DNA of 64,000 nucleotides from an uncultured cyanobacterium (GTDB lineage Bacteria > Cyanobacteriota > Cyanobacteriia > PCC-6307 > Cyanobiaceae). Shown one piece after another: positions 29,512-38,138 of the stretch (position 1 is the stretch's first letter; the number at the start of each line of letters is the position of its first letter). The DNA lies in contig CAIOGZ010000010.1 of assembly GCA_903858015.1 (NCBI GenBank), positions 27,317 to 91,316 of the forward strand, in the 5' to 3' direction. The notes beneath the pieces are model-generated. The model searched no databases and was not told where the DNA came from. It saw only the letters and a list, made by a program, of their open reading frames with translations. The translations under genes were made by a program, and so were the position numbers.

Positions 29512-29830
29512 ACTGGTTGGCCGGCGAGAAGGCTTGCAGATATAAGCAAGCCATGGGGGGATAGATCGTCACTGGGAGCGAAAGAAATCGCTGGGATCAC
29601 AGGATGTTTCCACCATTACACCCAGCAAGATCGACTGACTATAATTTGCCCTTGTCCAGCTGAACAACCTAGAAGCCCAGAAACCTAGACACTTAGAGCC
29701 CGAGATACTTAGAGTCCTAGATACTTAGAGCCCAAGAGACTTAGCTGCCACAAAGCAGAAACAATTAGCAAGAAGCCAGATACCAGGGATTACCAGTAGC
29801 TAGGGCTTAGACTTTGGAGCCTAGATGGCG
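29512..29830. other. Gene-free spacer between convergent genes
   Basis: No coding sequence or RNA gene is recognised in this stretch between the convergent CNNM and ppk2 genes. It is AT-richer than its surroundings and holds a 16-bp tandem array at 29667-29750. No clear rho-independent terminator with a T-run was found for either gene. Confidence 0.6.
29667..29750. repeat. 16-bp tandem repeat rich in CTTAG/CCTAG
   Basis: Units of 16 bp: 29667-29682 (ACCTAGAAGCCCAGAA), an 8-base part unit, then 29691-29706, 29707-29722 and 29723-29738 (ACTTAGAGCCCGAGAT consensus), with a part unit to about 29750. A looser CTAGGGCTTAGA / CCTAGATGGCGCTAGG stretch continues to the ppk2 stop at 29831. Confidence 0.88.
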
Positions 29831-30835
29831 CTAGGGATACTGATTTGGAACAAAAAACTGCTCGCCGATCGGTGGCCTTTCGATCGGCTTGGCCTGCTTG
29901 CGGGGCGCCAGCTTGATGGCGGCAGGGGTCATGTCCCGGTAGGGAACTTTGCTCAGCAGGTGGTGCATGGTGTTGAGGCGAGCGCGGCGCTTGTCGTCGG
30001 CCTCGACGGTGAACCAGGGGGCCTCGGGGATATTGGTGTGGGAGAACATCGCATCTTTTGCCTGGGAGAATTCCTGCCAACGGTCGCGGGCCTCCAGGTC
30101 CATCGGCGAAAGCTTCCAACGCCGCATCGGGTCGTCGATGCGATCGAGGAAGCGGGCCTCCTGCTCCAGATCGCTCACCGAAAACCAATACTTAAGCAGC
30201 AGGATGCCGCTATCCACCAGCATCCGCTCCAACTCAGGGCAGGCCCGCAGGAATTGCTCCACATCTTGCTTGCTGCAAAAACCCATGACATTCTCTACAC
30301 CAGCGCGGTTGTACCAGCTGCGATCAAAGATCACGATCTCGCCGGCGCAGGGGAAATGCTCCACGTAGCGCTGGAAATACCACTGGGTCTGTTGCTGGTT
30401 GGAGGGGGTGCCTAGGGCCACCACCCGACAGCCGCGCGGGTTGAGCGGTTCGGTGATGCGTTTGATCGTGCCGCCCTTGCCGGCTGCATCCCGGCCCTCA
30501 AACACCACCATCAAGCGGAAGCCGGTGGCCTTGATCCAATACTGCATCTTCACCAGTTCCAGCTGCAGCCGGGCCAGCTCGGACTCGTAAAAGCGGCGGT
30601 CCAGCTTCTCGCCCGGGGCACCTGGGATCGGGGCCAAAAGATTGCCACCAGCGGCCGAATGGGCTGCGGGTTGATCGGGCCGCTGGTCGGGCCGCTGATG
30701 ATCCCCCTGTTGTTCGGACGCAGCCTCCCCGGCCGGCCAAGCAGCGGAGGGATGCTCGTTGGCCCCGCTGCTCCAGGGCGGTTGGTTGCTCGGGCTGCCG
30801 GACTGCCGTTGTTTGCCCTCGTGCTTCTTAGCCAT
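29831..30835 (-). CDS. ppk2: Polyphosphate kinase 2 family protein
   Basis: A 334-residue PPK2 enzyme that moves phosphate between polyphosphate and nucleoside di- or monophosphates. Seen: Walker A GRDAAGKGGT starting at residue 114, Walker B region EIVIFDRSWYNRAG, and the lid-region WFTVEADDKRRARLN. The first 70 residues are low-complexity with HQRPDQRPDQP repeats. The ATG at 30835 (MAKKHEG) overlaps the M23 peptidase gene by eight bases. Single-domain length is typical; whether it prefers ADP, GDP or AMP cannot be fixed from sequence alone. Confidence 0.92.
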   Translation of the reverse strand: MAKKHEGKQRQSGSPSNQPPWSSGANEHPSAAWPAGEAASEQQGDHQRPDQRPDQPAAHSAAGGNLLAPIPGAPGEKLDRRFYESELARLQLELVKMQYWIKATGFRLMVVFEGRDAAGKGGTIKRITEPLNPRGCRVVALGTPSNQQQTQWYFQRYVEHFPCAGEIVIFDRSWYNRAGVENVMGFCSKQDVEQFLRACPELERMLVDSGILLLKYWFSVSDLEQEARFLDRIDDPMRRWKLSPMDLEARDRWQEFSQAKDAMFSHTNIPEAPWFTVEADDKRRARLNTMHHLLSKVPYRDMTPAAIKLAPRKQAKPIERPPIGEQFFVPNQYP

Positions 30836-32357
30836 CCTGGTTGGGCCGCTGGGAGGGGGCCCGCCCCGGTATTGGCGTGGCCGGGAGATTGCGGGGCAGG
30901 GGCGCTGGCCCCGGCAGGGCGGCGGCGGCCGGAAGCCGCTGGGGCAGGCGATCGCTGCTGCCAGCGGGTGAAGCCAGCCCACTGCCGCCAGCTTCGCCCA
31001 CTGTCGCCAGCGGCGAGCGCGGCCGCTCCAGGCTCTGGATCAACTGGCCCATCAGCAGCGCAACGGCGTCGGTGGGAGCACCGCTGGCGCTGGCGAGCAG
31101 GCCGGCCAGGCCGGGCAACGCTCCTGCAGCAACCTGGACGCCGCCGCCGGGATCGAGCTCACCGGGATCCACCGCCACCCAGCCACCCTCCTGGGGCATG
31201 CGCAGCTCAAAGTGCAAGTGGGGCCCGGTGCTGCGGCCGGTGCTGCCAACCCGGCCGATCACCTCACCCTGGCGGATGCGCTCGCCCTCCTTGACGTAAA
31301 GCTCCGAGAGGTGGCCGTAGAGGGTGCGGCGGCGGGGGTTGTCGTGTTCGAGTTCGATCGCCAGGCCGTAGCCACCGGCATCGCCGCTGCTCACCACCCG
31401 GCCGGAGAGGGCCGCCACCACGGGGGTGCCCTCGGGGGCGGCAAGGTCGCGGCCGCTGTGCATCATCCAGGTGCCGAGCATCGGATGGAGCCGCCAACCG
31501 AAGCCACTGCTGATCTCGGCGCCGCCGATCAGCGGAAAAATGGGCCGGGCATTGCCATTGCCGCGGATCGAGGCCGGACGGGGCGTGCGCTGGAACACAT
31601 CGGTGAGCCGGAAACTGCCCCCCGCCCCGGACAGCAAGGCCGTGACCGGCACCGAAATCGGCGGCAGCGGTGCCGCATCGATGCCATAGCGCTCGCCGCC
31701 AGCACTGCCACTGAAGCCATAGGCAACGCCGCCGCCACCGCCATCAGCTCGGGCGCGGAACTGCACCCCGCCATCGCTGGCGCCGCATTCGCGGGCTGAG
31801 AAGGCGCCGTTGCTGCAGCCCTGGCGGAGCAGGTCGGGATTGGCGATCAGGCCGGCATGGACCCGCACCTCCCGGCGGCTGACCACCCCATCGCGCATCA
31901 AATCCTCGAGGGAGGCATCGAAGCGTTTGCTGGGCAGGCTCTGGCGCTGGGCCCGATCCGGTTGCAGCGGCGCCGGAACGGACTGCGTGGCTGCGCTGTT
32001 GGGCAGCAGGCGAGGAGAGGCCGCAGGCATGGGCAGCCCTGGGGCGGTGACTGCTGTAGGCGCGGCCGGGGCCAGGGGCCCCGGCACCAACGGCGGCGGA
32101 ACCGCTGGCGGCCGATCCGCCGAGGGCGCAGCCACCGAACCCGGAGCCGCTGCCTGCCCCACCGGCGCCGGCGCTACCCCAGCGGCGGCAGGGAGTGGCG
32201 CTGGCACCCCGGCCGCAGACGGCCCGCCGGACGCCTGGCCAGCCGCCCCGGCCCCCCCATCCGGGGCCGTCTGGGCCATCACCAGCGGCACAGCCGCCAG
32301 GGGAAACGCCACCAGGGCGCTCAAGCCCAGGAGGCTCTGCAAGCGCTGGAAAGCCAT
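30828..32357 (-). CDS. Exported M23 family metallopeptidase
   Basis: A 509-residue protein with an N-terminal signal peptide (LGLSALVAFPLAAVPLVMA, cleavage after AQ likely), a Pro/Ala-rich stretch to about residue 130, a middle region, and a LytM/M23 domain at about 310-440. Seen: HSGRD (HxxxD zinc motif), GYGLAIELEHDN, LYGHLSELYVKEG and HLHFELR. M23 enzymes cut peptidoglycan cross-links or act as activators of amidases; both required motifs are present, so it may be active. Overlaps ppk2 by eight bases. Confidence 0.88.
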   Translation of the reverse strand: MAFQRLQSLLGLSALVAFPLAAVPLVMAQTAPDGGAGAAGQASGGPSAAGVPAPLPAAAGVAPAPVGQAAAPGSVAAPSADRPPAVPPPLVPGPLAPAAPTAVTAPGLPMPAASPRLLPNSAATQSVPAPLQPDRAQRQSLPSKRFDASLEDLMRDGVVSRREVRVHAGLIANPDLLRQGCSNGAFSARECGASDGGVQFRARADGGGGGVAYGFSGSAGGERYGIDAAPLPPISVPVTALLSGAGGSFRLTDVFQRTPRPASIRGNGNARPIFPLIGGAEISSGFGWRLHPMLGTWMMHSGRDLAAPEGTPVVAALSGRVVSSGDAGGYGLAIELEHDNPRRRTLYGHLSELYVKEGERIRQGEVIGRVGSTGRSTGPHLHFELRMPQEGGWVAVDPGELDPGGGVQVAAGALPGLAGLLASASGAPTDAVALLMGQLIQSLERPRSPLATVGEAGGSGLASPAGSSDRLPQRLPAAAALPGPAPLPRNLPATPIPGRAPSQRPNQDG

Positions 32358-32460
32358 CGAATCAAACCGCAGCGGCACAACGGCCCAGCAAAACCCTGGC
32401 CATTTTGATGCATCAGCGCAATCCTGGCGGGCCGGATCACCGCCGCAGGTGTCGCTCGCT

Positions 32461-33249
32461 TCAAAAGCGGCGCAGGGTGCGCAGGCGGCCATCGGCATGG
32501 CCCAGCCGCAGGCCACCATCGCCGGCCAGGCCCAGGGGCCACCAGGCCTCACCCTCCAACGCCAGGGGGGAAGCCGGCAGCAGCAGCAGCTGCTCAGCCT
32601 GGATCCGCACCGCCTCCGGCTGGCTGGCCAGGAGCATCGCCTGATCGAGGGCCAGCAACACCCTCGCCGCCAACAAGGCCTGCTGGCTGGATCGGGCCCG
32701 CGGCAGCCCCCGCAGGTTGCCGCCGCCCGGGGGCACCGGGTTGCGGCCGTTAAGACCAATGCCGATCCGGGCCCAGCGCACAACTTTGGCCCGCAGCCGC
32801 AGGCCCGGCAGTAACCCCGCCAACTTGCGGGGTCCGGCGGCGGTGATCAGCATCAGGTCATTGGGCCACTTCAGCCGCAGCGGCACTCCCAGCCGTGCCA
32901 ATTCGGCCGCCAAAGCCACCAGCACCGCCAGGCCCGGCGCGGCTGCCCGGGTTGGATCGGCAGGCCAGGGCAGGGCGGCACTGAGCCAGATGCCGCCCGG
33001 CGGCGAAAGCCAGCTGCGCCCCTGCTGGCCATGGCCGAAGCGCTGGCGGCGGGCGATCACCGCCCGCGGCCAGCGCAGGGCCGCCGCGCCAGGCGGGCAG
33101 GCAGCGGCCGGGGGACACTGCCGCAACCAGCGCTCCAGCTCCAGCTCCGTACTGGCGCACACCGGCAAGCCCCGCAGCTGCCAGGCCAGGGGCTCCAGGC
33201 CGGCGCGCTGGGCCAGGGCGCGGTGGGCAGCAAGGATCGGGCCGACCAC
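32461..33249 (-). CDS. birA: Biotin--[acetyl-CoA-carboxylase] ligase
   Basis: A 262-residue enzyme that attaches biotin to the biotin carboxyl carrier protein for fatty-acid synthesis. Seen: ASTELELERW near residue 32, the ligase loop GHGQQGRSWLSPPGG (family GRGRxGRxW variant), LRLKWPNDLML and KLAGLLPGLR. No N-terminal DNA-binding domain is present, so it is not a BirA repressor. The GTG at 33249 is chosen, eight bases after the aminotransferase stop. The C-terminal domain is shorter and poorly conserved. Confidence 0.85.
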   Translation of the reverse strand: MVGPILAAHRALAQRAGLEPLAWQLRGLPVCASTELELERWLRQCPPAAACPPGAAALRWPRAVIARRQRFGHGQQGRSWLSPPGGIWLSAALPWPADPTRAAAPGLAVLVALAAELARLGVPLRLKWPNDLMLITAAGPRKLAGLLPGLRLRAKVVRWARIGIGLNGRNPVPPGGGNLRGLPRARSSQQALLAARVLLALDQAMLLASQPEAVRIQAEQLLLLPASPLALEGEAWWPLGLAGDGGLRLGHADGRLRTLRRF

Positions 33250-33257
33250 AGCGCCGC

Positions 33258-34469
33258 TCAGAGTTGCTGCAGCCAGGCGCCCATGCGGGCAGCCGCGGCC
33301 TCGAGTTGGTCGCTGGGATGCACCAGGGCCAGGCGCTGCCAACCCTCCCCACCGGGGCCAAAACCATTGCCGGGGGTGAGGCAGACGCCCGTGCCCTCGA
33401 GCAGCGCCGCGCAGAAGGCCTCCGAATCCAGGCCCCCAGCCCGGGCCGCCGCCGGGAGCGGCAACCAGTGGTATAGGGCCATCGAGGCGTGGGGCACCTC
33501 CCAGCCCTGGGCGCCAAGGGCCGCGGCCATCCGATCCCGCCGCTCGCGGTAGACCTGCCGCAACTGCTCGGGCCAGTGCGGCGCCTGCTCCAGGGCGGCA
33601 ATCGCACCGGCCTGCAGGGCTAGGGATTGGTTGAAATCGACGATCGCCTTGAGCTGGCCCAGGGCCGTGATCAACCAAGGGGCACCGATGGCGAAGGCGA
33701 GCCGGTAGCCCCCCAGGCACCAGCCCTTCGAGAAGGAGAAGAATTCGATCCCGCAGCGGCGCCAGTCGGGATGGCGCAACAGGGCCGGCGCCTCACCATC
33801 GAGGGCAAGATCGACGTAGGGGTTGTCATGGGCCAGCACGATGTCGTGGTCGATCGCCCGGGCCACCGCCGCATCGATCCAGGCCTGGTCGCCGGTGGTG
33901 GCGGTGGGGTTGTGGGGAAAGCCCAGCACCATCAACCGCAGGGCATCCCAGCTGGCCGATGGCAGCAGCTCAAAAGCTGGTCGCCAGCCCTGCTGGGGAT
34001 CGAGGGGCAGCAGCACCGTTTCGGCGGAGGCGAGCTGCAGGCCGCCCCGATGGGAGGGATAGCAGGGATCCAAGAGCAGGGCCGGCTCGCCCGGATTGAG
34101 CACCGCCAGGGGCAGGTGGGCCGTGCCCTCCTGGGAGCCCACCAGCAACAGCACCTCCCGCTGCGGATCGACGGCCACCCCGAACCGCCGCCCAGCCCAG
34201 GCGGCCACCGCCTCGCGGAAGGGCAGGGTGGCGGCCTGGAGGCAGTAGGCCGAACTCTGGGGCTGGTCCAGGGCCGCCGCGATCGCCTCGATGGCTTGGG
34301 GCGGCGGCGGCAGATCGGTGGAGCCGAGCGAGAGATCGAGCAGCGGCGGCAGGCCGGCGGCCGGCTCAGCCTGGCGACGGCGGTAGGCCAGCTTGCGCTG
34401 GTCGTTGCGGGCGAAGACGCCGCTGCCTAACTGGGCAACCCGCTGGGAGAGCCGCTCAGAGATGGGCAT
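33258..34469 (-). CDS. Pyridoxal-phosphate aminotransferase, class I/II
   Basis: A 403-residue fold-type I aminotransferase. Seen: LLDLSLGSTDLPPP at the N-terminus, FPHNPTATTG (Asn that holds PLP), AHDNPYVDL, the PLP-lysine in FFSFSKGWCLGGYRLAF and a C-terminal Arg region WQRLALVHPSDQ. It resembles enzymes annotated as LL-diaminopimelate or succinyl-diaminopimelate aminotransferase-like, but the substrate is not decided by these motifs. It overlaps the thioredoxin gene by 14 bases and is followed by birA. Confidence 0.85.
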   Translation of the reverse strand: MPISERLSQRVAQLGSGVFARNDQRKLAYRRRQAEPAAGLPPLLDLSLGSTDLPPPPQAIEAIAAALDQPQSSAYCLQAATLPFREAVAAWAGRRFGVAVDPQREVLLLVGSQEGTAHLPLAVLNPGEPALLLDPCYPSHRGGLQLASAETVLLPLDPQQGWRPAFELLPSASWDALRLMVLGFPHNPTATTGDQAWIDAAVARAIDHDIVLAHDNPYVDLALDGEAPALLRHPDWRRCGIEFFSFSKGWCLGGYRLAFAIGAPWLITALGQLKAIVDFNQSLALQAGAIAALEQAPHWPEQLRQVYRERRDRMAAALGAQGWEVPHASMALYHWLPLPAAARAGGLDSEAFCAALLEGTGVCLTPGNGFGPGGEGWQRLALVHPSDQLEAAAARMGAWLQQL

Positions 34470-34782
34470 CCAAAAAAGCGCTGAGTTGGGTGTTGGTCAG
34501 CACCCCCTCGTGGCGGCTGAGCTCGGTGCCGTCCTTGAACAGCACCAGGGTGGGCAGCCCCTTCACCCCCAACGACTCGACCAGCTGGGGATTGGCATCG
34601 CAATCGGCCTTGCCAACCCGGAGCCGGTCGCCGTAGGTAGCGGCTGCCCAACTGATCACCGGGGCGATCAGCCGACAGGGGCCGCACCAGGCGGCCCAGA
34701 CATCGAGCAGCAGGAAACCGGGTTGGCCCAGCACCTCCTGGCTGTAGTTGGCATCGCTGATCTGCAGAACGGCTTCAGACAC
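34456..34782 (-). CDS. trxA: Thioredoxin
   Basis: A 108-residue thioredoxin with active site WCGPC (Cys33, Cys36) in VWAAWCGPCRLIAP, and the cis-Pro in KGLPTLVLFKDG. Length and motif order match classical TrxA-type proteins that reduce protein disulfides in the cytosol. The start lies upstream of an aminotransferase with a 14-base overlap, so expression is coupled. It could be one of several thioredoxin paralogues usual in cyanobacteria. Confidence 0.93.
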   Translation of the reverse strand: MSEAVLQISDANYSQEVLGQPGFLLLDVWAAWCGPCRLIAPVISWAAATYGDRLRVGKADCDANPQLVESLGVKGLPTLVLFKDGTELSRHEGVLTNTQLSAFLDAHL

Positions 34783-34871
34783 GGGGCAAGCAAGGGCTGG
34801 AGGACTGGAGGGCTGGCGAACAGCTCGATGCAGGGCTGGATCGAGGCTGGGTTAGATCCGGGGCGGGGGAA

Positions 34872-35645
34872 TCAGAGCTTGTCGATCGAGCGCTTCAGCT
34901 CTTCGAGCTCCGCATTCACCTCGGCCACCTTCACCGGCTCCAACTGGGGCAAGGGGCCGTTCGGGGCCGGCAACTGGATCGGGGTGGCGCCACCGGACAT
35001 GCGGGTCTTGAGGGCCTCGAGTTCGTCATCGACATCGCTGCCTTGCAGGGAGGCGAACTGGCTTTCGAGGTCGGCGCCGGCCAGTTCGGCGGCGGCCTGG
35101 CTGCGGGCCTCCAGGCCCAGCACCTTCTCCTCCATCTGCTCGAAGGCGGCCATCGAGCTGTTGGTGCTCAGGTTGCCAACGGCACTCTGCAGCTGCTCCT
35201 GGGCCTCGGCCGCCTGGGCCCGGGCCTTGAGCATGTCCTTCTTGGTTTTGGCCTCGGCGATCTTGCCCTCAAGGGCGGTGAGACTCTTTTTAAGGGTCTC
35301 CACCTGGCCCGCCTGGGAGTTGACCTGGTTGGTCAAGGCGGTGGCGGTGTCCTGATAGGTCTTGCGGCGCGAGAGCGATTCGCGGGCCAGCTCCTCCTCG
35401 CCTTTCTTGAGGGCCAGCTCGGCTCGCTCGTACCAGGTTTTGGCCTGGGTATCGGCCTGTTCAGCCTGGTTCTGCAACCGCTTCTGGCTGGCGATGGCGG
35501 TGGCCACCGCCTGGCGCAGCTTGACCAGATCGGTCTGCATGTCGGTGACCGACTGGTCGAGGATCTTGGCCGGATCCTCCGCCTTGCTGACCAGGTCGTT
35601 GAGATTGGCGCGCAGCAGGCGGCTGAGCCGATCGAAGAAGCCCAT
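34872..35645 (-). CDS. vipp1: PspA/IM30 family membrane-remodelling protein (Vipp1)
   Basis: A 257-residue ESCRT-III-like protein that coats membranes and is needed for thylakoid biogenesis and membrane stress. Seen: the N-terminal amphipathic helix MGFFDRLSRLLRANLNDLV, long heptad-rich helices up to residue 200, and KGEEELARESLSRRKTY in the helix hairpin. A C-terminal segment after about 215 (linker, then VAEVNAELEELKRSIDKL) is the extension that separates Vipp1 from PspA. Divergent from the DciA gene with a 69-bp spacer. Confidence 0.9.
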   Translation of the reverse strand: MGFFDRLSRLLRANLNDLVSKAEDPAKILDQSVTDMQTDLVKLRQAVATAIASQKRLQNQAEQADTQAKTWYERAELALKKGEEELARESLSRRKTYQDTATALTNQVNSQAGQVETLKKSLTALEGKIAEAKTKKDMLKARAQAAEAQEQLQSAVGNLSTNSSMAAFEQMEEKVLGLEARSQAAAELAGADLESQFASLQGSDVDDELEALKTRMSGGATPIQLPAPNGPLPQLEPVKVAEVNAELEELKRSIDKL

Positions 35646-35714
35646 GGCTAAGGGGGGTAGTCAGCTTGAGGGTAGACACGACTGTGCAGCAGCGCGCCGC
35701 CTAGCCTGTTAAGG

Positions 35715-36335
35715 ATGGACGATCCCTACCGCAGCAGCCGCAAAGCCAGCAACAAAGCCAGCAGCAACAAAGCCACCAGCCGCAACATCAGCAGCCGGCC
35801 CGCCACTAGCCCGCCCGCTAACAGCCGGCGCATCGGCAATGTGTCGTACCTGCTGCCGCCCCCCCGTCCCCCTGCTGCCGCCGTGGCCGACTGCCTGGCC
35901 AGGCTGGAGCGGGACTGGCAACGGCAGGGGCACCTGGCGGCCCTGTGGCAGGCCTGGCCGCGGATCGCCGGTCCCCAGCTCGCCCCCCACTGCCGGCCGC
36001 TCGACCTGCAGGCCGGCGTGCTCACGGTGGGGGCAGCCCCAGGACCGTGGCTGCTGGCCCTTCGCTACAACCGTCACCAGCTGCTGGGTGCCCTGCGCGG
36101 CGCCGGATTCACCCTGCGGGATCTACGCCTGCGCCAGCACTACGGCGACGCCATCGCCCCGCCCGGATCGGAGGTTGAGGCCGAGGTTTGGGCCCGCCAC
36201 CCCAGCCGGATCGATGTGCATGGGCTGGCCAACTGCCCCGCCTGCGCCCGGCCGGCGCCCGCCGGGGAGATGGCCCGCTGGGGCCACTGTGGTTTCTGTC
36301 GCCGGGCCGCCCTGGCCGCTCCGCCCCTGGGCTAA
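35715..36335 (+). CDS. DciA/DUF721 family protein with C-terminal zinc-ribbon-like Cys cluster
   Basis: A 206-residue member of DUF721. DciA proteins load the DnaB helicase in bacteria lacking DnaC/DnaI. Seen: a low-complexity Lys/Ser/Asn N-terminus of about 40 residues and the core LAALWQAWPRIAGPQLAPHC. The core continues with LTVGAAPGPWLLALRYNRHQLLGAL. A C-terminal CPACARPAPAG...HCGFC follows, two Cys pairs that could bind zinc. The core is shared with DciA; the zinc-like tail is an addition. Confidence 0.78.
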   Translation: MDDPYRSSRKASNKASSNKATSRNISSRPATSPPANSRRIGNVSYLLPPPRPPAAAVADCLARLERDWQRQGHLAALWQAWPRIAGPQLAPHCRPLDLQAGVLTVGAAPGPWLLALRYNRHQLLGALRGAGFTLRDLRLRQHYGDAIAPPGSEVEAEVWARHPSRIDVHGLANCPACARPAPAGEMARWGHCGFCRRAALAAPPLG

Positions 36336-36350
36336 CCGGCCCAAGCCGCG

Positions 36351-36860
36351 CTAGCGAGGCAGGGCGGCGCCTGGTGGGGCTGCCGGGCTGCCGGCAACCC
36401 CGGCCGGCGGCGGTGGCGCCCCACAGGAACTCTCCAGATGGGCCAGATACAGCGGCATTTGCTGGGCAGCCATGGCCCGGGCTTCAGCCTCCCGATGCCA
36501 GCTTTTGGCGGCGTAGAGGGCATCGATGTCGCGCAGATCGGCGCGGCTGAGGTTGGCGCGCAGGAATTCGTTAGTGAGCAGCGGCTTGCCGCGGCGACAG
36601 CGGGCCTGCACCGCATGCCAGCCCTCGTGCATCAAGGTGTCGAGCTGGTTACCGCGGGGGCAGACCACGATGCGGCGGGTGCCGCGCAGGTAGAGCCCGA
36701 ACAGATTGCGTTCCTGGAAGCAGCGGGGATGGTCGGCGACCACCTCGAAGCCGTAGTTGCGGAAGGTGGCCACCAGGCTGTTGAAGCTGGCTGCATTGGT
36801 GGCGGCCTGCAGCGGCAGGGGGGCCAGCAGCAGGGGAGAGAGCAGCAGGGCTCGGCGCAT
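36351..36860 (-). CDS. Small exported HExxH protein, putative metallopeptidase
   Basis: A 169-residue protein from ATG 36860 with a signal peptide (ALLLSPLLLAPLPLQA) and mature part beginning TNAASF. Seen: LMHEGWHAVQ, an HExxH zinc motif at His78-Glu79-His82, preceded by RTRRIVVCP-like strands and followed by a helical region. Two cysteines (FQE-flanked Cys47 and VCP Cys67) may form a disulfide. No third ligand could be assigned. An in-frame start at 37121 would add 87 residues of unlikely sequence. Convergent with DciA, 15 bp apart. Family unknown to me. Confidence 0.65.
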   Translation of the reverse strand: MRRALLLSPLLLAPLPLQAATNAASFNSLVATFRNYGFEVVADHPRCFQERNLFGLYLRGTRRIVVCPRGNQLDTLMHEGWHAVQARCRRGKPLLTNEFLRANLSRADLRDIDALYAAKSWHREAEARAMAAQQMPLYLAHLESSCGAPPPPAGVAGSPAAPPGAALPR

Positions 36861-37139
36861 GGAGCGGCCCAGGCGGGCAGCGCTGGGGCGCAGCCAGCCG
36901 CCTGGGGCGGCAGGATTGCCGTTGACCCCAACGCTGGCGCTCCGGTTGGCGGCCAAGCCGGCAGGCTCTTGGCCCCCCAGCTGGGCTGTCAGGCGGGCCG
37001 TCAGGTGGGCTGACATCGAGGCAGATTGCAGCAGATTGCTGGGCCCGATGTTAAGGGGTGTCGCCTCAAGGGGTTTGACCTCAAGCGGGCGCAGCCTGTA
37101 GGGGGCGCAGCTGGAAGTCAAGGGTCCCCGCTGGCGGGG

Positions 37140-37628
37140 TCAGGCGGCAAACAAGTCGCGCCACTGCCGTTCCAGCGCCACCGCTCCAGCACTGGCTTCG
37201 GCCGGGAAATCGGCGAGGAAATCCTTATCGGCGCTGGGTTCGTAGGGCCCTTCTTTGATCTCCAGCAGCACCGAATCCGGCTCCAGGGCCACCAGGGTGT
37301 GCACCACCCCCTCCGGCAACTGGATGCCCCGCAGCGGACCAGCGGCCGCCAAGCGTTCGCGCTGGAGCACGCTGCCGTGCTGATCGAGCAGCAGCAGCCC
37401 GATCGCCCCCTGCAACACCACAAAGCATTCGAAGCCGGCCCCGGGCCTGGTGCGCTGGTGGCGATGGGGCCGCACGTAGGTACCGGGCTGCATGACGTTG
37501 AGAAACCGCTGCACCGGATCGCTTTCGGCGTGCAGGTTGTGGTTGCGGCGCAGGCGCGGCAAGGCGCGGGCTTCGGCCGCCACCTGGTCGAAGAGGTCTT
37601 GGTCTAGGCGCTGAATGCCGGCGGGCAT
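37140..37628 (-). CDS. WbuC family cupin-fold metalloprotein
   Basis: A 162-residue small cupin. Seen: RRNHNLHAESDPVQRFLNVMQPGTYVRPHRH with the metal-site histidines, then FECFVVLQGAIGLLLLDQHG and QLPEGVVHTLVAL, the two cupin motifs. WbuC proteins occur near O-antigen or sugar-nucleotide genes in other bacteria, but no such genes are adjacent here. The ATG at 37628 (MPAGIQRL) is chosen because upstream codons are Trp/Leu/Gly low-complexity. Activity unknown. Confidence 0.8.
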   Translation of the reverse strand: MPAGIQRLDQDLFDQVAAEARALPRLRRNHNLHAESDPVQRFLNVMQPGTYVRPHRHQRTRPGAGFECFVVLQGAIGLLLLDQHGSVLQRERLAAAGPLRGIQLPEGVVHTLVALEPDSVLLEIKEGPYEPSADKDFLADFPAEASAGAVALERQWRDLFAA

Positions 37629-38138
37629 GGCGGTGGGGGAATCAGGAGGGGGACTAACGGCAGCGGAGGCTGGGGGGCCTCGGGCGAGGCGTGGTTGTGC
37701 GGCTGGTGGGGCGGTGCCAGAGCAGCACGGACCCAGCAAGCGGGCCCAACAGCCAGGTCCTGCAACCAGGCCCAACAGCCAGGCCCAACAACCGCTCCGA
37801 ACAACCAGCCCCAACATCCTGCCCCAGGAAACAGGCCCCAGGCCGCTTCGACAAGGAGTTAGGAAACAGCCTGCGTTAGGAAACAGCCTGCGTTAGGAAA
37901 CAGCCTGCATTAGGAGAAAGCCTGCCATAGGCAGAAGCCTGCAGTAGCAAAAGCTGGGTCTGAAAACAGCTGCGCTAGGCAGGAATTGGGCTAAGAAAGC
38001 GTTGGGATAGGAAACAGCTGGGGAGTTTCAGGCCTGTCTTGGGCTTGGTGATGGGCGACTTCAAGCTGGACACGGCAAGCTGCAATGGGATCGTCACGAC
38101 TGCGGTCGAGGCTGGCTGGGAGGCGGCATGGGCAGACC
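37629..38138. other. 510-bp gene-free, repeat-filled spacer
   Basis: No gene is recognised between the cupin gene and pyrF (both minus strand). The spacer holds GGCCCAACAGCCA-like copies around 37744-37815, a clean 17-bp array at 37859-37943, and decaying copies with a TAGG core to about 38020. No transcription signal could be assigned. Confidence 0.7.
37859..37943. repeat. 17-bp tandem repeat, five copies
   Basis: Units 37859-37875, 37876-37892, 37893-37909, 37910-37926 and 37927-37943, consensus TTAGGAAACAGCCTGCG. The first two are identical, the third differs at one base, and the last two at several. Further diverged copies continue downstream. Confidence 0.93.

Noticed and set aside
32461..33720. 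birA extended to 419 residues
   Set aside because: The extension overlaps the aminotransferase gene in another frame and has no resemblance to biotin ligases.
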